The translations under genes were made by a program, and so were the position numbers. 64,000 nt of DNA from Effrenium voratum (lineage: Eukaryota > Sar > Dinophyceae > Suessiales > Symbiodiniaceae), in contig CAUJNA010000446.1 in the NCBI GenBank assembly GCA_963377175.1, forward strand, positions 1,546,435 through 1,610,434, given 5' to 3'. This document shows, one piece after another, positions 1 through 12,800 of this stretch. Every line of letters starts with the position of its first letter. Within the stretch, counting starts at the first letter, position 1. Under the pieces are notes generated by a model, which had not been told where the DNA came from, ran no database searches, and saw only the letters and a program-made list of their open reading frames with translations.

Positions 1-48
1 CTCCACCTGGGAGTGGAGTTCTCGGGCATGCTGAATGTTGTCCAGCGC
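1..48 (-). CDS. candidate internal exon, cut by the window edge
   Basis: On the minus strand an AG|G acceptor (complement of 49-50) is followed by an open frame that reads A-L-D-N-I-Q-H-A-R-E-L-H-S-Q-V-E to the edge. The heptad-like spacing of hydrophobic and charged residues suggests a coiled coil. The acceptor has the AG|G form seen at all uS10 introns in this window. It could be the continuation of the gene suggested by the segments at 6435-6525, 7806-7865 and 8413-8586, with the satellite array inside an intron, but no junction can be proved. Function unknown. Confidence 0.3.
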
Positions 49-1060
49 CTGGTCAACAGACCAGCACCAACCGGGGATCGCGTCCGAAACCGAGAAACAA
101 ATATCTTCGACAATGGTGGTGTTCAGGCAAACCGCCCCCAAAACCACCCTTTCTCAACATCACCCCTCAAAAAAACAGGTTAAAGAGAATCCCAAAGTCA
201 TTTTTGAGAACCCTTCAAACAAGCTCCCACGTAGGCCCGAGGCTACTCGAGGCTTTGTCGAGGCCTATGGATCCGGATGCCTGGGCTTCCATGACACATG
301 TTGGCGACCTGTCTTACTAATTGACATGAAAATGGGTATGGGTAATGGGTATGAAAAATGAGTCAAAATCAAGACACCAGGAATTGGACCGCAGATTTTA
401 GTCCATGTTTCCTTTCAGCAGGGTTATTTTGGGTACATATTTTTGACTGCCTTCTGTGATACAGTGCCGGGGATTTCAACAATGAGGCCCCCCATCAGGC
501 CCACCCCCCGCCCCCCCGCCCCAAGCGTGTGGGGTTTTAGTAAGCCTCAGCAGGAGGCTTAAGGCCAAAATAAGGCCCCTTTGCCCAACTCAGGCCTTAA
601 CTGCTGGGGACCTGGGGAGATGGAAACTCTGCTGGACCCGCGTCAGCACATATCTCCCACCGCCTCCCAAAGATTTCGCAGGTGAAACTGCTAGGTTGAT
701 TCTTCAGAACCCTCGAAACTGCCTTTCTATGGGCGTGTTTCAAAGCAACCCTGCCACAGCCGTCCCCACATTGGCCTCCAAAACCCTGTGAGCTTCACAT
801 TGAACAAGCGGCAACAAGGCGTGAAGACATGCCCGCGGGCTGCAAACCATGCCGATCTTGCAGAAGTTTGCGTCCCCTGGAATACAACATGCACTGCCAA
901 TTCCCCAACCCCAACTCGGAAATCAAGGACCCCTCCATTCAATCCACTGTAGCCACAAAGAGAAAATCTAGAGGTCCGTTGAGGGCATACCCCAGAGGGT
1001 GGTATCAGCGCCAAACACCAAAGTCGCACTGAACGGTACACGCTTCAAAGCCAAAAAATA
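49..1060. other. non-coding stretch, probably intron
   Basis: No convincing exon is visible. The part near 361-450 resembles one arm of the family ending in a GGGTCAAAATTAAACC-like arm (compare 41724-41813, 46221-46330, 56446-56527). A poly-C/CCCGCC-rich patch lies at 503-530. The open frames here lack coding character. Confidence 0.4.
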
Positions 1061-1068
1061 GGGGTCTG

Positions 1069-4000
1069 TTGGTCTTGCTCTTCGTCAAGACAGGAAAGCT
1101 TCTCTGCTTGGTCAAGGCTGGTAGTCAAGAGTCAATGCTGAAAAATATGATCTCAGTCCTTTCATCGCGGGTCTCACCAGCTCAGACACCCGCAATGCCA
1201 TGCCGGAACCAACTGTTTCCGGTGCATTTTGGAGAGACCTGTGCGGAAAAACTAACACAGGCTCGAAGACGGAGCACCCAAAAAAAATACTGAAACCTCA
1301 CACTCTTGAGCCGCTCTGACAAGCAATGTTTGCCAACTGCATGCAAGCTACGACAAGACGAGACAATGAAACCCTTCAGACTTCATCGCTGCCGAAGACA
1401 GGAAAGCTTCTCTGCTTGGTCAAGGCTGGTAGTCAAGTGTCAATGCTGAAAAATATGATCTCAGTCCTTTCATCGCGGGTCTCACCAGCTCAGACACCCG
1501 CAATGCCATGCCGGAACCAACTGTTTCCGGTGCATTTTGGAGAGACCTGTGCGGAAAAACTAACACAGGCTCGAAGACAGAGCACCCAAAACAAATACTG
1601 AAACCTCACACTCTTGAGCCGCTCTGACAAGCAATGTTTGCCAACTGCATGCAAGCTACGACAAAACGAGACAATGAAACCCTTCAGAATCCACCGCTGC
1701 CGAAGACAGGAAAGCTTCTCTGCTTGGTCAAGGCTGGTAGTCAAGAGTCAGTGCTGACGAATATGATCTCAGTCCTTTCATCGCGGGTCTCACCAGGTCA
1801 GACACCCGCCATGCCATGCTGGAAACAACTGTTTCCGGTGCATTTTGGAGAGACCTGTGCGGAAAAACTAACACAGGCTCGAAGACGGAGCACCCAAAAC
1901 AAATACTGAAACCTTACACTCTTGAGCCGCTCTGACAAGCAATGTTTGCCAACTGCATGCAAGCTACGACAAGACGAGACAATGAAACCCTTCAGACTTC
2001 ATCGCTGCCGAAGACAGGCAAGCTTCTCTGCTTGGTCAAGGCTGGTAGTCAAGAGTCAGTGCTGAAAAATATGATCTCAGTCCTTTCATCGCGGGTCTCA
2101 CCAGCTCAGACACCCGCAATGCCATGCCGGAACCAACTCTTTCCGGTGCATTTTGGAGAGACCTGTGCGGAAAAACTAACACAGGCTCGAAGACGGAGCA
2201 CCCAAAACAAATACTGAAACATTACACTCTTGAGCCGCTCTGACAAGCAATGTTTGCCAACTGCATGCAAGCTACGACAAAACGAGACAATGAAACTCTT
2301 CAGACTTCATCGCTGCCAAAGACAGGAAAGCTTCTCTGCTTGGTCAAGGCTGGTAGTCAAGAGTCAATGCTGAAAATATGATCTCAGTCCTTTCATCGCG
2401 GGTCTCACCAGCTCAGACACCCGCAATGCCATGCCGGAACCAAATGTTTCCGGTGCATTTTGGAGAGACCTGTGCGGAAAAACTAACACAGGCTCGAAGA
2501 CGGAGCACCCAAAACAAATACTGAAACCTTACACTCTTGAGCCGCTCTGACAAGCAATGTTTGCCAACTGCATGCAAGCTACGACAAGACGAGACAATGA
2601 AACCCTTCAGACTTCATCGCTGCCGAAGACAGGAAAGCTTCTCTGCTTGGTCAAGGCTGGTAGTCAAGAGTCAGTGCTGAAAAATATGATCTCAGTCCTT
2701 TCATCGCGGGTCTCACCAGCTCAGACACCCGCAATGCCATGCCGGAACCAACTGTTTCCGGTGCATTTTGGAGAGACCTGTGCGGAAAAACTAACACAGG
2801 CTCGAAGACGGAGCACCCAAAACAAATACTGAAACATTACACTCTTGAGCCGCTCTGATAAGCAATGTTTGCCAAATGAATGCAAGCTACGCCAAGACGA
2901 GACAATGAAACCCTTCAGACTTCATCGCTGCCGAAGACAGGAAAGCTTCTCTGCTTGGTCAAGGCTGGTAGTCAAGAGTCAATGCTGAACAATATGATCT
3001 CAGTCCTTTCATCGCGGGTCTCACCAGCTCAGACACCCGCAATGCCATGCCGGAACCAACTGTTTCCAGTGCATTTTGGAGAGACCTGTGCGGAAAAACT
3101 AACACAGGCTCGAAGACGGAGCACCCAAAACAAATACTGAAACCTTACACTCTTGAGCCGCTCTGACAAGCAATGTTTGCCAACTGCATGCAAGCTACGA
3201 CAAAACGAGACAATAAAACCCTTCAGACTTCATCGCTGCCGAAGACAGGAAAGCTTCTCTGCTTGGTCAAGGCTAGTAGTCAAGAGTCAATGCTGAACAA
3301 TATGATCTCAGTCCTTTCATCGCGGGTCTCACCAGCTCAGACACCCGCAATGCCATGCCGGAACCAACTGTTTCCGGTGCATTTTGGAGAGACCTGTGCG
3401 GCAACACTAACACAGGCTCGAAGACGGAGCACCCAAAACAAATACTGAAACCTTACACTCTTGAGCCGCTCTGACAAGCAATGTTTGCCAACTGCATGCA
3501 AGCTACGACAAGACGAGACAATGAAACCCTTCAGACTTCATCGTTGCCGAAGACAGGAAAGCTTCTCTGCTTGGTCAAGGCTGTTAGTCAAGAGTCAGTG
3601 CTGAAAAATATGATCTCAGTCCTTTCATCGCGGGTCTCACCAGCTCAGACACCCGCAATGCCATGCCGGAACCAACTGTTTCCGGTGCATTTTGGAGAGA
3701 CCTGTGCGGAAAAACTAACACAGGCTCGAAGACGGAGCACCCAAAACAAATACTGAAACATTACACTCTTGAGCCGCTCTGCCAAGCAATGTTTGCCAAC
3801 TGCATGCAAGCTACGACAAAACGAGACAATAAAACCCTTCAGACTTCATCGCTGCCGAAGACAGGACAGCTTCTCTGCTTGGTCAAGGCTGGTAGTCAAG
3901 AGTCAATGCTGAAAAATATGATCTCAGTCCTTTCATCGCGGGTCTCACCAGCTCAGACACCCGCAATGCCATGTCGGAACCAAATGTTTCCGGTGCATTT

Positions 4001-4614
4001 TGGAGAGACCTGTGCGGAAAAACTAACACAGGCTCGAAGACGGAGCACCCAAAACAAATACTGAAACATTACACTCTTGAGCCGCTCTGACAAGCAATGT
4101 TTGCCAAATGAATGCAAGCTACGACAAGACGAGACAATGAAACCCTTCAGACTTCATCGCTGCCGAAGACAGGAAAGCTTCTCTGCTTGGTCAAGGCTGG
4201 TAGTCAAGAGTCAATGCTGAAAAATATGATCTCAGTCCTTTCATCGCGGGTCTCACCAGCTCAGACACCCGCAATGCCATGCCGGAACCAACTCTTTCCG
4301 GTGCATTTTGGAGAGACCTGTGCGGAAAAACTAACACAGGCTCGAAGACGGAGCACCCAAAACAAATACTGAAACATTACACTCTTGAGCCGCTCTGACA
4401 AGCAATGTTTGCCAACTGCATGCAAGCTACGACAAAACGAGACAATAAAACCCTTCAGACTTCATCGCTGCCAAAGACAGGAAAGCTTCTCTGCTTGGTC
4501 AAGGCTGGTAGTCAAGAGTCAGTGCTGAAAAATATGATCTCAGTCCTTTCATCGCGGCCATGCTGGAACCAACTATTTCCGGTGCATTTTGGAGAGACCT
4601 GTGCGGAAAACTAA
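1069..4614. repeat. 308-bp satellite array
   Basis: Head-to-tail units are anchored on a CAAGCAATGTTTGCCAACTG-like motif at 1320, 1628, 1936, 2244, 2551, 2859, 3167, 3475, 3783, 4091 and 4399. Spacing is 308 bp except one 307-bp step, caused by loss of one A near 2368. The first unit is partial. Units are nearly identical. 308 is not a multiple of three, so the 86-91 codon frame in each unit restarts every time and is most likely incidental. The last unit carries an internal deletion after 4555 and grades into a shorter unit type. Confidence 0.93.
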
Positions 4615-6075
4615 CACAGGCTCGAAGACGGAGCACCCGACACAAGTACTAAAACCTTTCACTTATCAGCCTGGCTGACAAGCTAGGTGTACTCTAAAGA
4701 TCACGAGACAATGCCAAAAGATATGATATCATTTCTTTCATCGCTGCCGAAGACAGGAAAGCTTCTCTGCTTGGTCAAGGCTGGTAGTCAAGAGTCAATG
4801 CTGAAAAATATGATCTCAGTCTTATCATCGCGGGTCTCACCAGCTCAGACACCGGCAATGCCATGCCGGAACCAACTGTTTCTGGTGCATTTTGGAGAGA
4901 CCTGTGCGGAAAACAAACACAGGCTCGAAGACGGAGCACCCGACACAAGTACTGAAACCTTTCACTCATCAGCCTCTAAAGATCACGAGTCAATGCTGAA
5001 AGATGTGATCTCAGTCCTTTCATCGCTGCCGAAGACAGGAAAGCTTCTCTGCTTGGTCAAGGCTGGTAGTCAAGAGTCAATGCTGAAAAATATGATCTCA
5101 GTCCTTTCATCGCGGGTCTCACCAGGTCAGACACCCGCCATGCCATGTTGGAACCAACTATTTCCGGTGCATTTTGGAGAGACCTGTGCGGAAAACTAGC
5201 ACCCGACAAAAGTACTAAAACCTTTCACTTATCAGCCTGGCTGACAAGCTAGGTGTACTCTAAAGATCACGAGACAATGCTGAAAGATGTGATCTCAGTC
5301 CTTTCATCGCTGCCGAAGACAGGAAAGCTTCTCTGCTTGGTCAAGGCTGGTAGTCAAGAGTCAATGCTGAAAAATATGATCTCAGTCCTTTCATCGCGGG
5401 TCTCACCAGGTCAGACACCCGCCATGCCATGCTGGAACCAACTATTTCCGGTGCATTTTGGAGAGGCGTGCGCGGAAAACAAACACAGGCTCGAAGACGG
5501 AGCACCCGACACAAGTACTGAAACATTTCACTCATCAGCCTCTAAAGATCACGAGTCAATGCTGAAAGATGTGATCTCAGTCCTTTCATCGCTGCCGAAG
5601 ACAGGAAAGCTTCTCTGCTTGGTCAAGGCTGGTAGTCAAGAGTCAATGCTGAAAAATATGATCTCAGTCCTTTCATCGCGGGTCTCACTAGCTCAGACAC
5701 CCGCAATGCCATGCCGGAACCAACTGTTTCCGGTGCATTTTGGAGAGACCTGTGCAGAAAACAAACACCGGCTCGAAGACGGAGCACCCAAAACAAGCAA
5801 TGAAACCTTTCACTCATCAGCCTCTAAAGATCACGAGTCAATGCTGAAAGATGTGATCTCAGTCCTTTCATCGCTGCCGAAGACAGGACAGCTTCTCAGC
5901 ATGGTCAATGCTGATAGTCAGAAGTCACTGCCAAGAAGTGTGATCTCAGTCCTTTCATCGCGGGTCTCACCAGCTCAGACACCCGCCATGCCATACCGGA
6001 ACCAACTCTTTCCGGTGCATTTTGGAGAGACCTGTGCGGAAAACTAGCACAGGCTCGAAGACGGAGCACCCTTCC
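4615..6075. repeat. 282-bp satellite array, variant of the 308-bp unit
   Basis: Five units are anchored on CTGCCGAAGACAGGAAAGC-like sequence at 4744, 5026, 5310, 5592 and 5874 (steps 282, 284, 282, 282). They share most of the 308-bp unit but replace its head with a segment containing TCTAAAGATCACGAGTCAATGC. Each unit also holds two versions of a ~28-bp motif ending GATCTCAGTCCTTTCATCG, so the unit itself arose partly by internal duplication. 282 is a multiple of three, so the plus-strand frame stays open from 5253 to 6047 (264 codons in 94-residue repeats). No known domain is recognised and no exon-like boundary was found, so a satellite is preferred over a gene. Confidence 0.88.
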
Positions 6076-6284
6076 AAGAAGTTACGACCAGGTGGTCTAG
6101 CAAGCCTTGCATACATCCATTGTTCTAGGACTGTCTGGCAGAAGCAGGAGAGTGTTTGCCTGCGTCCATCCTTTTCAACCTCGTCATGCGGTGCCTAGTC
6201 AGCCTAGTAAGCCCCCACTCGCACCCAAACTCGCGAAAGCCAAAATGCAACTCCCAAAACCCGAAAACCTCCAAACACGTCCTA

Positions 6285-6385
6285 TCTCCTCCAGTTGAGA
6301 GGCCAGAATAAGGGTACCCTTTTTCTGTAGTTTATTTTAGTAGGGGAACCCTCCCAACCAAAACAGAATCGGTAAAAGTTGGCAC
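6285..6385 (+). mobile_element. CTAGGTCC-family short element, degenerate copy
   Basis: It carries the family core CTCCAGT..GAGAGG..AGAATAAGGGTACC, a T-rich stretch, then TTTTAGTAGGGGAACCCTCC and GGTAAAAG. Both termini are eroded. It lies about 50 bp from the candidate exon at 6435-6525, on the 3' side in gene orientation. Confidence 0.75.
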
Positions 6386-6434
6386 CAATTGCTGGGGACC
6401 AATTGTTCCAAACACCACACCATCCAAACCACAC

Positions 6435-6525
6435 CTGAGGCACAGCGCCCGAGAGCCGCCGATCCGCCCCGCCGATTCGGAGGCCTTCTCGGTGAACATG
6501 CGCACTCGCTGCGAATCCGCCAGAC
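6435..6525 (-). CDS. candidate exon of an unidentified gene
   Basis: On the minus strand, an acceptor CCCAG|G is followed by a GC-rich frame reading L-A-D-S-Q-R-V-R-M-F-T-E-K-A-S-E-S-A-G-R and on to a CAG|GT donor at 6435. Third positions of this frame are overwhelmingly G or C, like the uS10 exons and unlike surrounding DNA. Another frame is also open here but has worse codon use. The family is not recognised. The AG|G acceptor, GC3 bias and nearby CTAGGTCC-family element support an exon of a minus-strand gene downstream of uS10 copy 1. Confidence 0.4.
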
Positions 6526-6955
6526 CTGGGCCGTCACGCGCTTTGAAGCCAGACCTGCTGCTTGTTTTTTGAAGCGAGTTTTCTGGGAGTCCGTGGCTTC
6601 ATTGGGCATGCCTTTTAAAAGGCTGTTTTCATGTGAGTGGATGTTTGGTTCTTGGATGTTCAATCCTTATCACCAAGGTTACAAAAGGACTGCTGCTAAG
6701 TTGGTTGACACCGGCTAAGTTGGTTGAATATACAGGCAAGATCAGGCTACTAAACCCCGAACACTGCGGGGGGGAGGTCTTTTCAGGGGTGGTCTGTAGG
6801 CCCCTGGCAGTGCGCCCAGCCCTCTTTGCCGCCGGCGGTTGGCAGAAAAAGCCGAGGGGCCCATGACGCGCTGCGCCTTCACATCGGCGTCCGCCAGGGA
6901 TGTGCCCACCTGTCAACTCTGAAGATGGTTGACTCCAAACGGTGACTATATAGGA

Positions 6956-7083
6956 CAGGGCTGTGGGAATGACCACTTCTGTGATACAACAGAAAGGGCT
7001 TCCCAAAGACTATTTTCTTCATATACAGGGGGATTCCCTTGTATCACAGAAGTGGGGAGAAACCCCTTGATCCCACAACCCTG
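6956..7083. mobile_element. hAT-like MITE, copy 1
   Basis: A 128-bp element begins CAGGGCTGTGGGA and ends TCCCACAACCCTG. It is flanked by a perfect 8-bp direct repeat ATATAGGA (6948-6955 and 7084-7091). CAGGG termini with 8-bp target duplications are the hallmark of the hAT superfamily. It has no coding capacity, so it would be moved by a transposase from elsewhere. A sister copy lies at 10766-10875. Confidence 0.9.
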
Positions 7084-7805
7084 ATATAGGATCCTGCTTT
7101 CAAGTGAAACACGGAAACACAACTTTCACGGTACCCTCTTTAAGTTGAGTCTTTAACTGTCAGAATTTGCCCACTGTCATCTCTGAGGATGTCTCCAGGC
7201 TTGAGCATGTAAAATCCACGAAGAATATGATCAAAATAGTGGCTGCAATATTGGGTGTCTTTGTTGAGATTGAAAGGACAACCAACAGCAAAACCACATT
7301 TTTTGGGGAAGGGTCCCCTAAAGAAATGAAGGAGTACACACCTAATCCTTCTCCAAATGCCGTCAACAATGCGAACCGGTTCGCAGGTATGTGTCCCTGA
7401 AGTGGCTTGGGCTGCCACACGCGCACACACACAAGCACCCCGGCCGGTGAAGGGCTCGTGGGTCGTGTTTGTGTGGTGGCCTGTTGGGTCGTGTTCTCAG
7501 TGGAAGTCTGAAGATTAGGATTCGTCAGGGACCGCCCTCACCCGTTCCCAGTTGCTAAGCCCATATAATACCCATATACCTGTCCTTTTTACCCTTAGCA
7601 AGGCGTATTACCCACTACCCTCACACCAACTAACATGGAACCTGACTGATTCGAGAAGGTTTAAACCCGAGAGGTGTCTAAACATCATCAGGAAGGATTT
7701 TTGCCCAATCCAGCGGTTCCCATTGCCCAGACCTTCAGTGACCGGCACTTGTCTTTGCTACAACGCGGTTGGTTTCTCCTCCGAAGGTGCGACGGATCTC
7801 CGCGC

Positions 7806-7865
7806 CTCTCGCAGGAGTTCTTTCACATCGAGCCCGGAGGCCATGGACGGCATGCCGAAGAGGGC
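7806..7865 (-). CDS. candidate exon of an unidentified gene
   Basis: On the minus strand, GGAG|G is followed by a frame reading A-L-F-G-M-P-S-M-A-S-G-L-D-V-K-E-L-L-R-E, then a possible GC donor at 7805-7804. The frame continues open to a stop near 7758 (ending P-S-E-E-K-P-T-A-L), so this could instead be a terminal exon of about 108 nt. High GC3 and an amphipathic helix-like end (V-K-E-L-L-R-E-A-R-R) favour real coding. No family is recognised. Confidence 0.4.
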
Positions 7866-8412
7866 CTCCAACTCGCCACATCGCACGGATCGGGTCGGCG
7901 GGTTGGCGGGTCGGCGAATCGGACATTCTAGCTCCACTCCCTTTGGGTATCCAAAGCCAGCAGAAATAAAGCGCCCAATTCGTTTTTCTTGCTGAGCGTG
8001 TTGAATCATACGGTGTCGACATTCAAACAGACGGACCTTTACATGGGCCAAGAAGATACAGTAGGTCCACAAAGAAATCACCCAAAGCCAATTCGCAGGC
8101 GCCTGCGATACTGGGAGCTTGTTGAAGGCGTCATGGGACAAGGGCATGGCTAGATATGGCTGAGCAGCCACGGAAGATGTGGGTGTGTCTTGCTTTGAGG
8201 GCACCCTGCTTTTGCGGTTTTAAAGAAAACCCAAAGGACAAACCCCATGTTGTGGGTCACCCAAAAAAACACCAAACCAATGTATTTTCGAGCATCCAAA
8301 CCTGTGCGTGAGTCGTACTCTGAGCCCCCCTTTGGTTGGTTTTAAAAGGGAACTCAAAAGGACATCATCCGCTTGGGTCCCCAGTTGAAGAATCCTCGAC
8401 CCTGTCGAGGTT

Positions 8413-8586
8413 TAAACGCCGAGAGCATGTTTGAGATCGCTGAGTTTTCCCCTCGCCTTATGCTCGCGTGCTTGAGACTCGGAACCACATCTATGGCTTT
8501 GCGCAGGGTCGTGCTTAGGAACCACCCAGCTTTCTGAACGCACGCGGCAACGGCCCAGCTTGAAATGGCGCCGAGCCCTGAGCCAT
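8413..8586 (-). CDS. candidate 5' exon region of an unidentified gene
   Basis: Two overlapping readings look coding on the minus strand. One starts at an ATG (8584-8586) and reads M-A-Q-G-S-A-P-F-Q-A-G-P-L-P-R-A-F-R-K-L before a GT donor near 8526. The other follows a CTCAG|G acceptor at about 8573 and stays open through T-L-R-K-A-I-D-V-V-P-S-L-K-H-A-S-I-R-R to about 8413. The site is ~1.3 kb past the stop of uS10 copy 1, similar to the gene spacing elsewhere, so a first exon is plausible. Function unknown. Confidence 0.3.
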
Positions 8587-9859
8587 ACGGCCAGTGACGG
8601 TGGCAGCAACCTGGTCAACTTTTTACCCAAACCTCGCCAGGGTCCAAACAAGGACATGTTTTGGGGGCTGCTTGATTTTAGGCGAACCCGCCCTTCAAAC
8701 CAAACATTGACGTTCAAGGAACACCCCTCCAAAAAAAGAACACCTGCACCAGTGTTTCGACGCAATATGTTCATACCCGGGCCACGTGAAATTTGAAGGC
8801 CTTGGACCGCGGGTTCTGTAAAGCTGGCGCTGAATCCCTTTCTCACCCCAAAGGACCTGGAAATTCAAGGTGATCACCTTTGGGGGCCACGACAAGAATT
8901 ATATTTTAGAAATAAACAAGGTATAGCTGCCCCTTTTTAGGTTTCTTTAGGTTGGGTTAAAGTGAGACCGAAAGGACAACCGCCATGTTTTGGACCACAC
9001 GATTTTGACACACGTGCCCATATGGGTTCTCTTCACATACGTAGGGATTCCCCAACAACCCCCCCCCACCCAAAACGAAAGGAGGAAAGAAAGAAAGATA
9101 AAGAAACAAACAAACAAACAAAACAGACATGTTGGTTCCTTTAGTTTCCCTTCAAAAACATCCCAAAAAGGTACCCTCCACAAAAAGACAGACTCTTATC
9201 GAATGACACGCACAACGCCGCAGAAAGGACCAAGGTCAGCACTGCTTTCCCAAGGCCAAAAGGACAATGGGGGGGGAAGTCCTAGGGGAGGGTCGGCCTT
9301 GGAAAAGGACAGCGATTGTCCCACTCCAGGCTCGGATGCCTGCAAAAAGTTCATCTTTGATAGTGAGAAGGGGAACATAAGCGGGGGGGGGTTCTCAAAA
9401 TCATGGGGGAGTGTCCTAAAGTGCTTGGTGCCCTTTTACCCGTAAACGCCAATTTGAAAAAGGCCGCCATGTTTGGATAAACTCCCATGAAAGAAAAGCA
9501 AGAAAGCGACAAGCGCAAAAGCTGAGTCTGGCAATGCCCAAAGTCCTACAGGCTTCCATGGAATCGGGCAGGGTACTTCAGAGACACTAGCCTCCCAAGA
9601 AAACCCAAACTCTTGAAGTCGTACACCCTCGGGCCTTATTTTGCCCCAACCAAACTTGTCATCCATTTGCTTTACCCTGGAGAAACAAGCAATTTTCCCA
9701 GCAGTGATGGATTCCCTTTGAAATCAACAGGAGGACAGAGCGCTGATTCTTCAACAAGTGGAAGCTATTCTTTGGGGCTGTTGGGATCTTCCAGTTCCAC
9801 ACCCGCTCGGATCGATCAGTCTTTTGGGATGCCCTGCCACGGTCCGTCGAACGTCGAAC

Positions 9860-12800
9860 TCACAAGTCTGCGATGGTCACCTCCTCGGCTGTGGCTGCCG
9901 AATGGGGATGGACGAGATCCATTTCGCACCACTTTGACACCACGGTTGAGACCATAACGTGACACCACGGTTGAAACCATGCTATGTCACGGGAAACCAC
10001 AACGTGTGTTGCGATTTACAGGGGGGAATCCAATCATTCTAGAGCTTCTTGGGCGAAGGATTTCGTCCACAGGTCTGGAGAAGCGGATCACATCTCTCTC
10101 GGGGGCATTTGGAATGACCAGCCAGTCATGAGCCAGGATCTGCGACTGCTTCATGCTGGGCTTCCCTCCTTCGAAGCGAAGATAAAGCACCTGCCTGGGA
10201 AATGAAGTGTCCCTGCAAGAGGAAATGGAACTTCCAGGTACGCTCCCACAGTCCCTAAGTTAGAAGGAAGGGCAGTGCACGAATGAGTGTCCTTTTTTCA
10301 GAAAGAAAGATAGGTTTCGTTTGGATTCCCTTTAAAATCACAAAAACAAGTGCCCTTCAACAAGGCACACCTAAATATTCACGTGTTTCAAACAATGCAA
10401 AGGACGGTGTTCCCTTGCTACTTGTGGGGACCCTCCGCCAGATTTACCCTCTTGCAGGCCAACATGGACCCCCCCAAAACACAAAACACCACTGCAATTT
10501 CTGGACAAATCGCCTTTTGGAGAATTGACCAGGTTTTAGAGGGGTCTCTTTTTGGGAAAGCTCCTTTTGGAGTTCCATGCAAATTTGCAGTGGACTACGA
10601 GCTTAGTTCCTCGGAAGGGACCGGATGCCCATGGAAAAACGGCACCTTCCTTGGCTGACTCAAAAGGGAAACCCTTCTCCAGACAAGTCGAACCATCTTG
10701 AAAGCAGGGCTGTAAGCATTACATCAGACCATATCTTTGCAAGAGGTCAACTGTTTGATTCTGTTCAGGGCTGTGGTACAACAGAAAGGGCTTCCCAAAG
10801 AATATTTTCTTCATATAAAGGGGGATTCCCTTGTATCACGGAAGTGGGAAGAAACCCCTTGATCCCACAACCCTGATTCTGTTTGTCTTAGGAAAAACAG
10901 AACAAAGGGTGTCACTGCGCAGCCGAGCTTTGAGAGACAGCGTCTCTCTCGACTGAGGGCCGAACCACCTCCACTCCAGGCCTCACCGTTGCGCTGTTGC
11001 TTCGTTGCCCCATAAAAGGGGCGTGATAATGAGGATCATAAGTTTCGTCTCGAAATAGGAAAATGGAATCCCAAGGTCAACATATATCTACTTTGCACCC
11101 CAAACATGTGTGGACGGAAAACACGCACAGGGAGTTTGACCTAAAATGAAACCCATCTTAAAACGGTTTTCGACCACGATGGCTACTAAGATTCATGCAG
11201 ACCAACAATCCTCATGTGACTAATGAAGCCCGCATGCGGCCACCGAAGCAACTAGATTTCGATGACTTGCTCGTCCTTGGAACATGGGAACTATCAACGA
11301 ATGCCTACAAGTCTATGGCCATGGACCATCCAGAAGGTACCAAATTCAGGGACCATCCAAGGAATTAAACGGACTGCTCAAATCCGTTTTGGACCAGACA
11401 GCCGCCTGCCAGTTGCCTGGGCCCTTTTTGGCCAACCGTGCCCCGAGATTTGAAGGGAACCAAATGGGTCCAACGGCTGTCTGGCCCTCAGGGGAACCAA
11501 AGGGAGCTTGCTGAAACTCAGGGGTTGAAAGACGTTCAAAGGCTTGGCACAACGCGCAAAGTCACAACCTTCGCACAACAAATCACTGCAACCTCCAACT
11601 TCAACTTGGTGTTTGCGCCTTTGGGCTTCCTAGTGCTTCTAGTTTCCAGTGTCGTACAGTAGGAAACCGTCATGTACTTACAGAGGTAAGAAATCCTGGT
11701 TTTACTATAGTGGCAAGTGTGAGCACTGTGCCTAATGAGGCTTCTTGACCTCTCTAGCTCCTCCAGTAGAGAGGTTAGAATAAGGGTACCAGCTTTTTTT
11801 CTGTAGTCTATTTTAGTAGGGGAACCCTCCCAACCAAAAAAGAAACGGTAGAGAAGGGCACCTAGCTGCCCTAAAGGCTGTCTTCGACCGCAAACCCCCC
11901 CACTGGTCACCGCCCAGATCTTCAAATGACAAGGGGCTCGATGGAGATGGAGGTGATCTGCTTCACTACCTCGATCGATCGATACATTTTTCGGTGGGCT
12001 TGGGCACTTTTTGGAAGGCGGCGATCCCTGTGGCTTTCCTTGAAACGTAGGGGAAACCACTTGATGTTTTTGCTGCACCTAGTTTGTTTTGGAAAGATCC
12101 CCGCTTGGTTTTTGCTACACCTAGTTTGTTGTTTTGGAAAAACAACAACCTGCCTTCATCTGTTCCAAGTGTCTGTTTGGGGAGTGAAGCGAAGAGAAAA
12201 TATGTCCAGGTCCCTCAAAAGCCCAGCTGAGCCCTGTGAACCCCAGAGCCCAAAGGCCCGAGGATTCTAAGGGGCGATGAGGCGCGTGAGTTTTAGGACA
12301 TCACGTCGAAAGGAAAAAAAGATCCTTGAAGTGCAATCAGAACTTTCCCCAGAACTTTCCCCAGAACTTTCCCCAGAACGTTTTCCCAGAACATTTTCCC
12401 CGAAGATTTTTCCAGAACTACTTCATGGTCAACCACGTTCAAAGAACACTTCGATGTGGAAGGCCCTTGCAGCCTTGTTCCCACATCTACCTCACGCAGA
12501 AAGTGAAACCAGGGGCCCTACCCAGCACCCGGGACCCCAAAGACCGGTAGGGTTCAACGTTAACAGGCAGTCCATAAGGACAAACTTAGAAAACCACGTG
12601 GGTCATGAAAAAACCCTTTAAAACAGGCGCGACGAGCTGCTTTCAAAGTGGCCAACAGGTATTCTTTAAGGAATCTTGTTTTAGCAGCCTCAAGGCAAAG
12701 TTAACGCCAAACTTGCAGCCACTCACAACTATCATGCACCTCCTGGGGGTGTGGAGGGGGCGATCATCTATCGACACCATTGAGACCTTGCTGAGGGCTT

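Noticed and set aside
5253..6047. 264-codon open frame as a protein-coding gene
   Set aside because: It is the in-frame reading of 282-bp satellite units; the same sequence in 308-bp units is frame-broken every unit, and no splice sites or codon bias support it.
1069..6075. CRISPR-like array
   Set aside because: Repeats are ~300 bp, contiguous and without unique spacers, and the host is eukaryotic.
11926..12270. Plus-strand frames overlapping uS10 exons
   Set aside because: They are antisense shadows of the exons (here exon 8 of copy 1) extended into intron sequence.
12345..12400. Short tandem CAGAACTTTCCC-like repeats as a regulatory array
   Set aside because: Only about four decaying units inside an intron; nothing beyond a minisatellite is supported.
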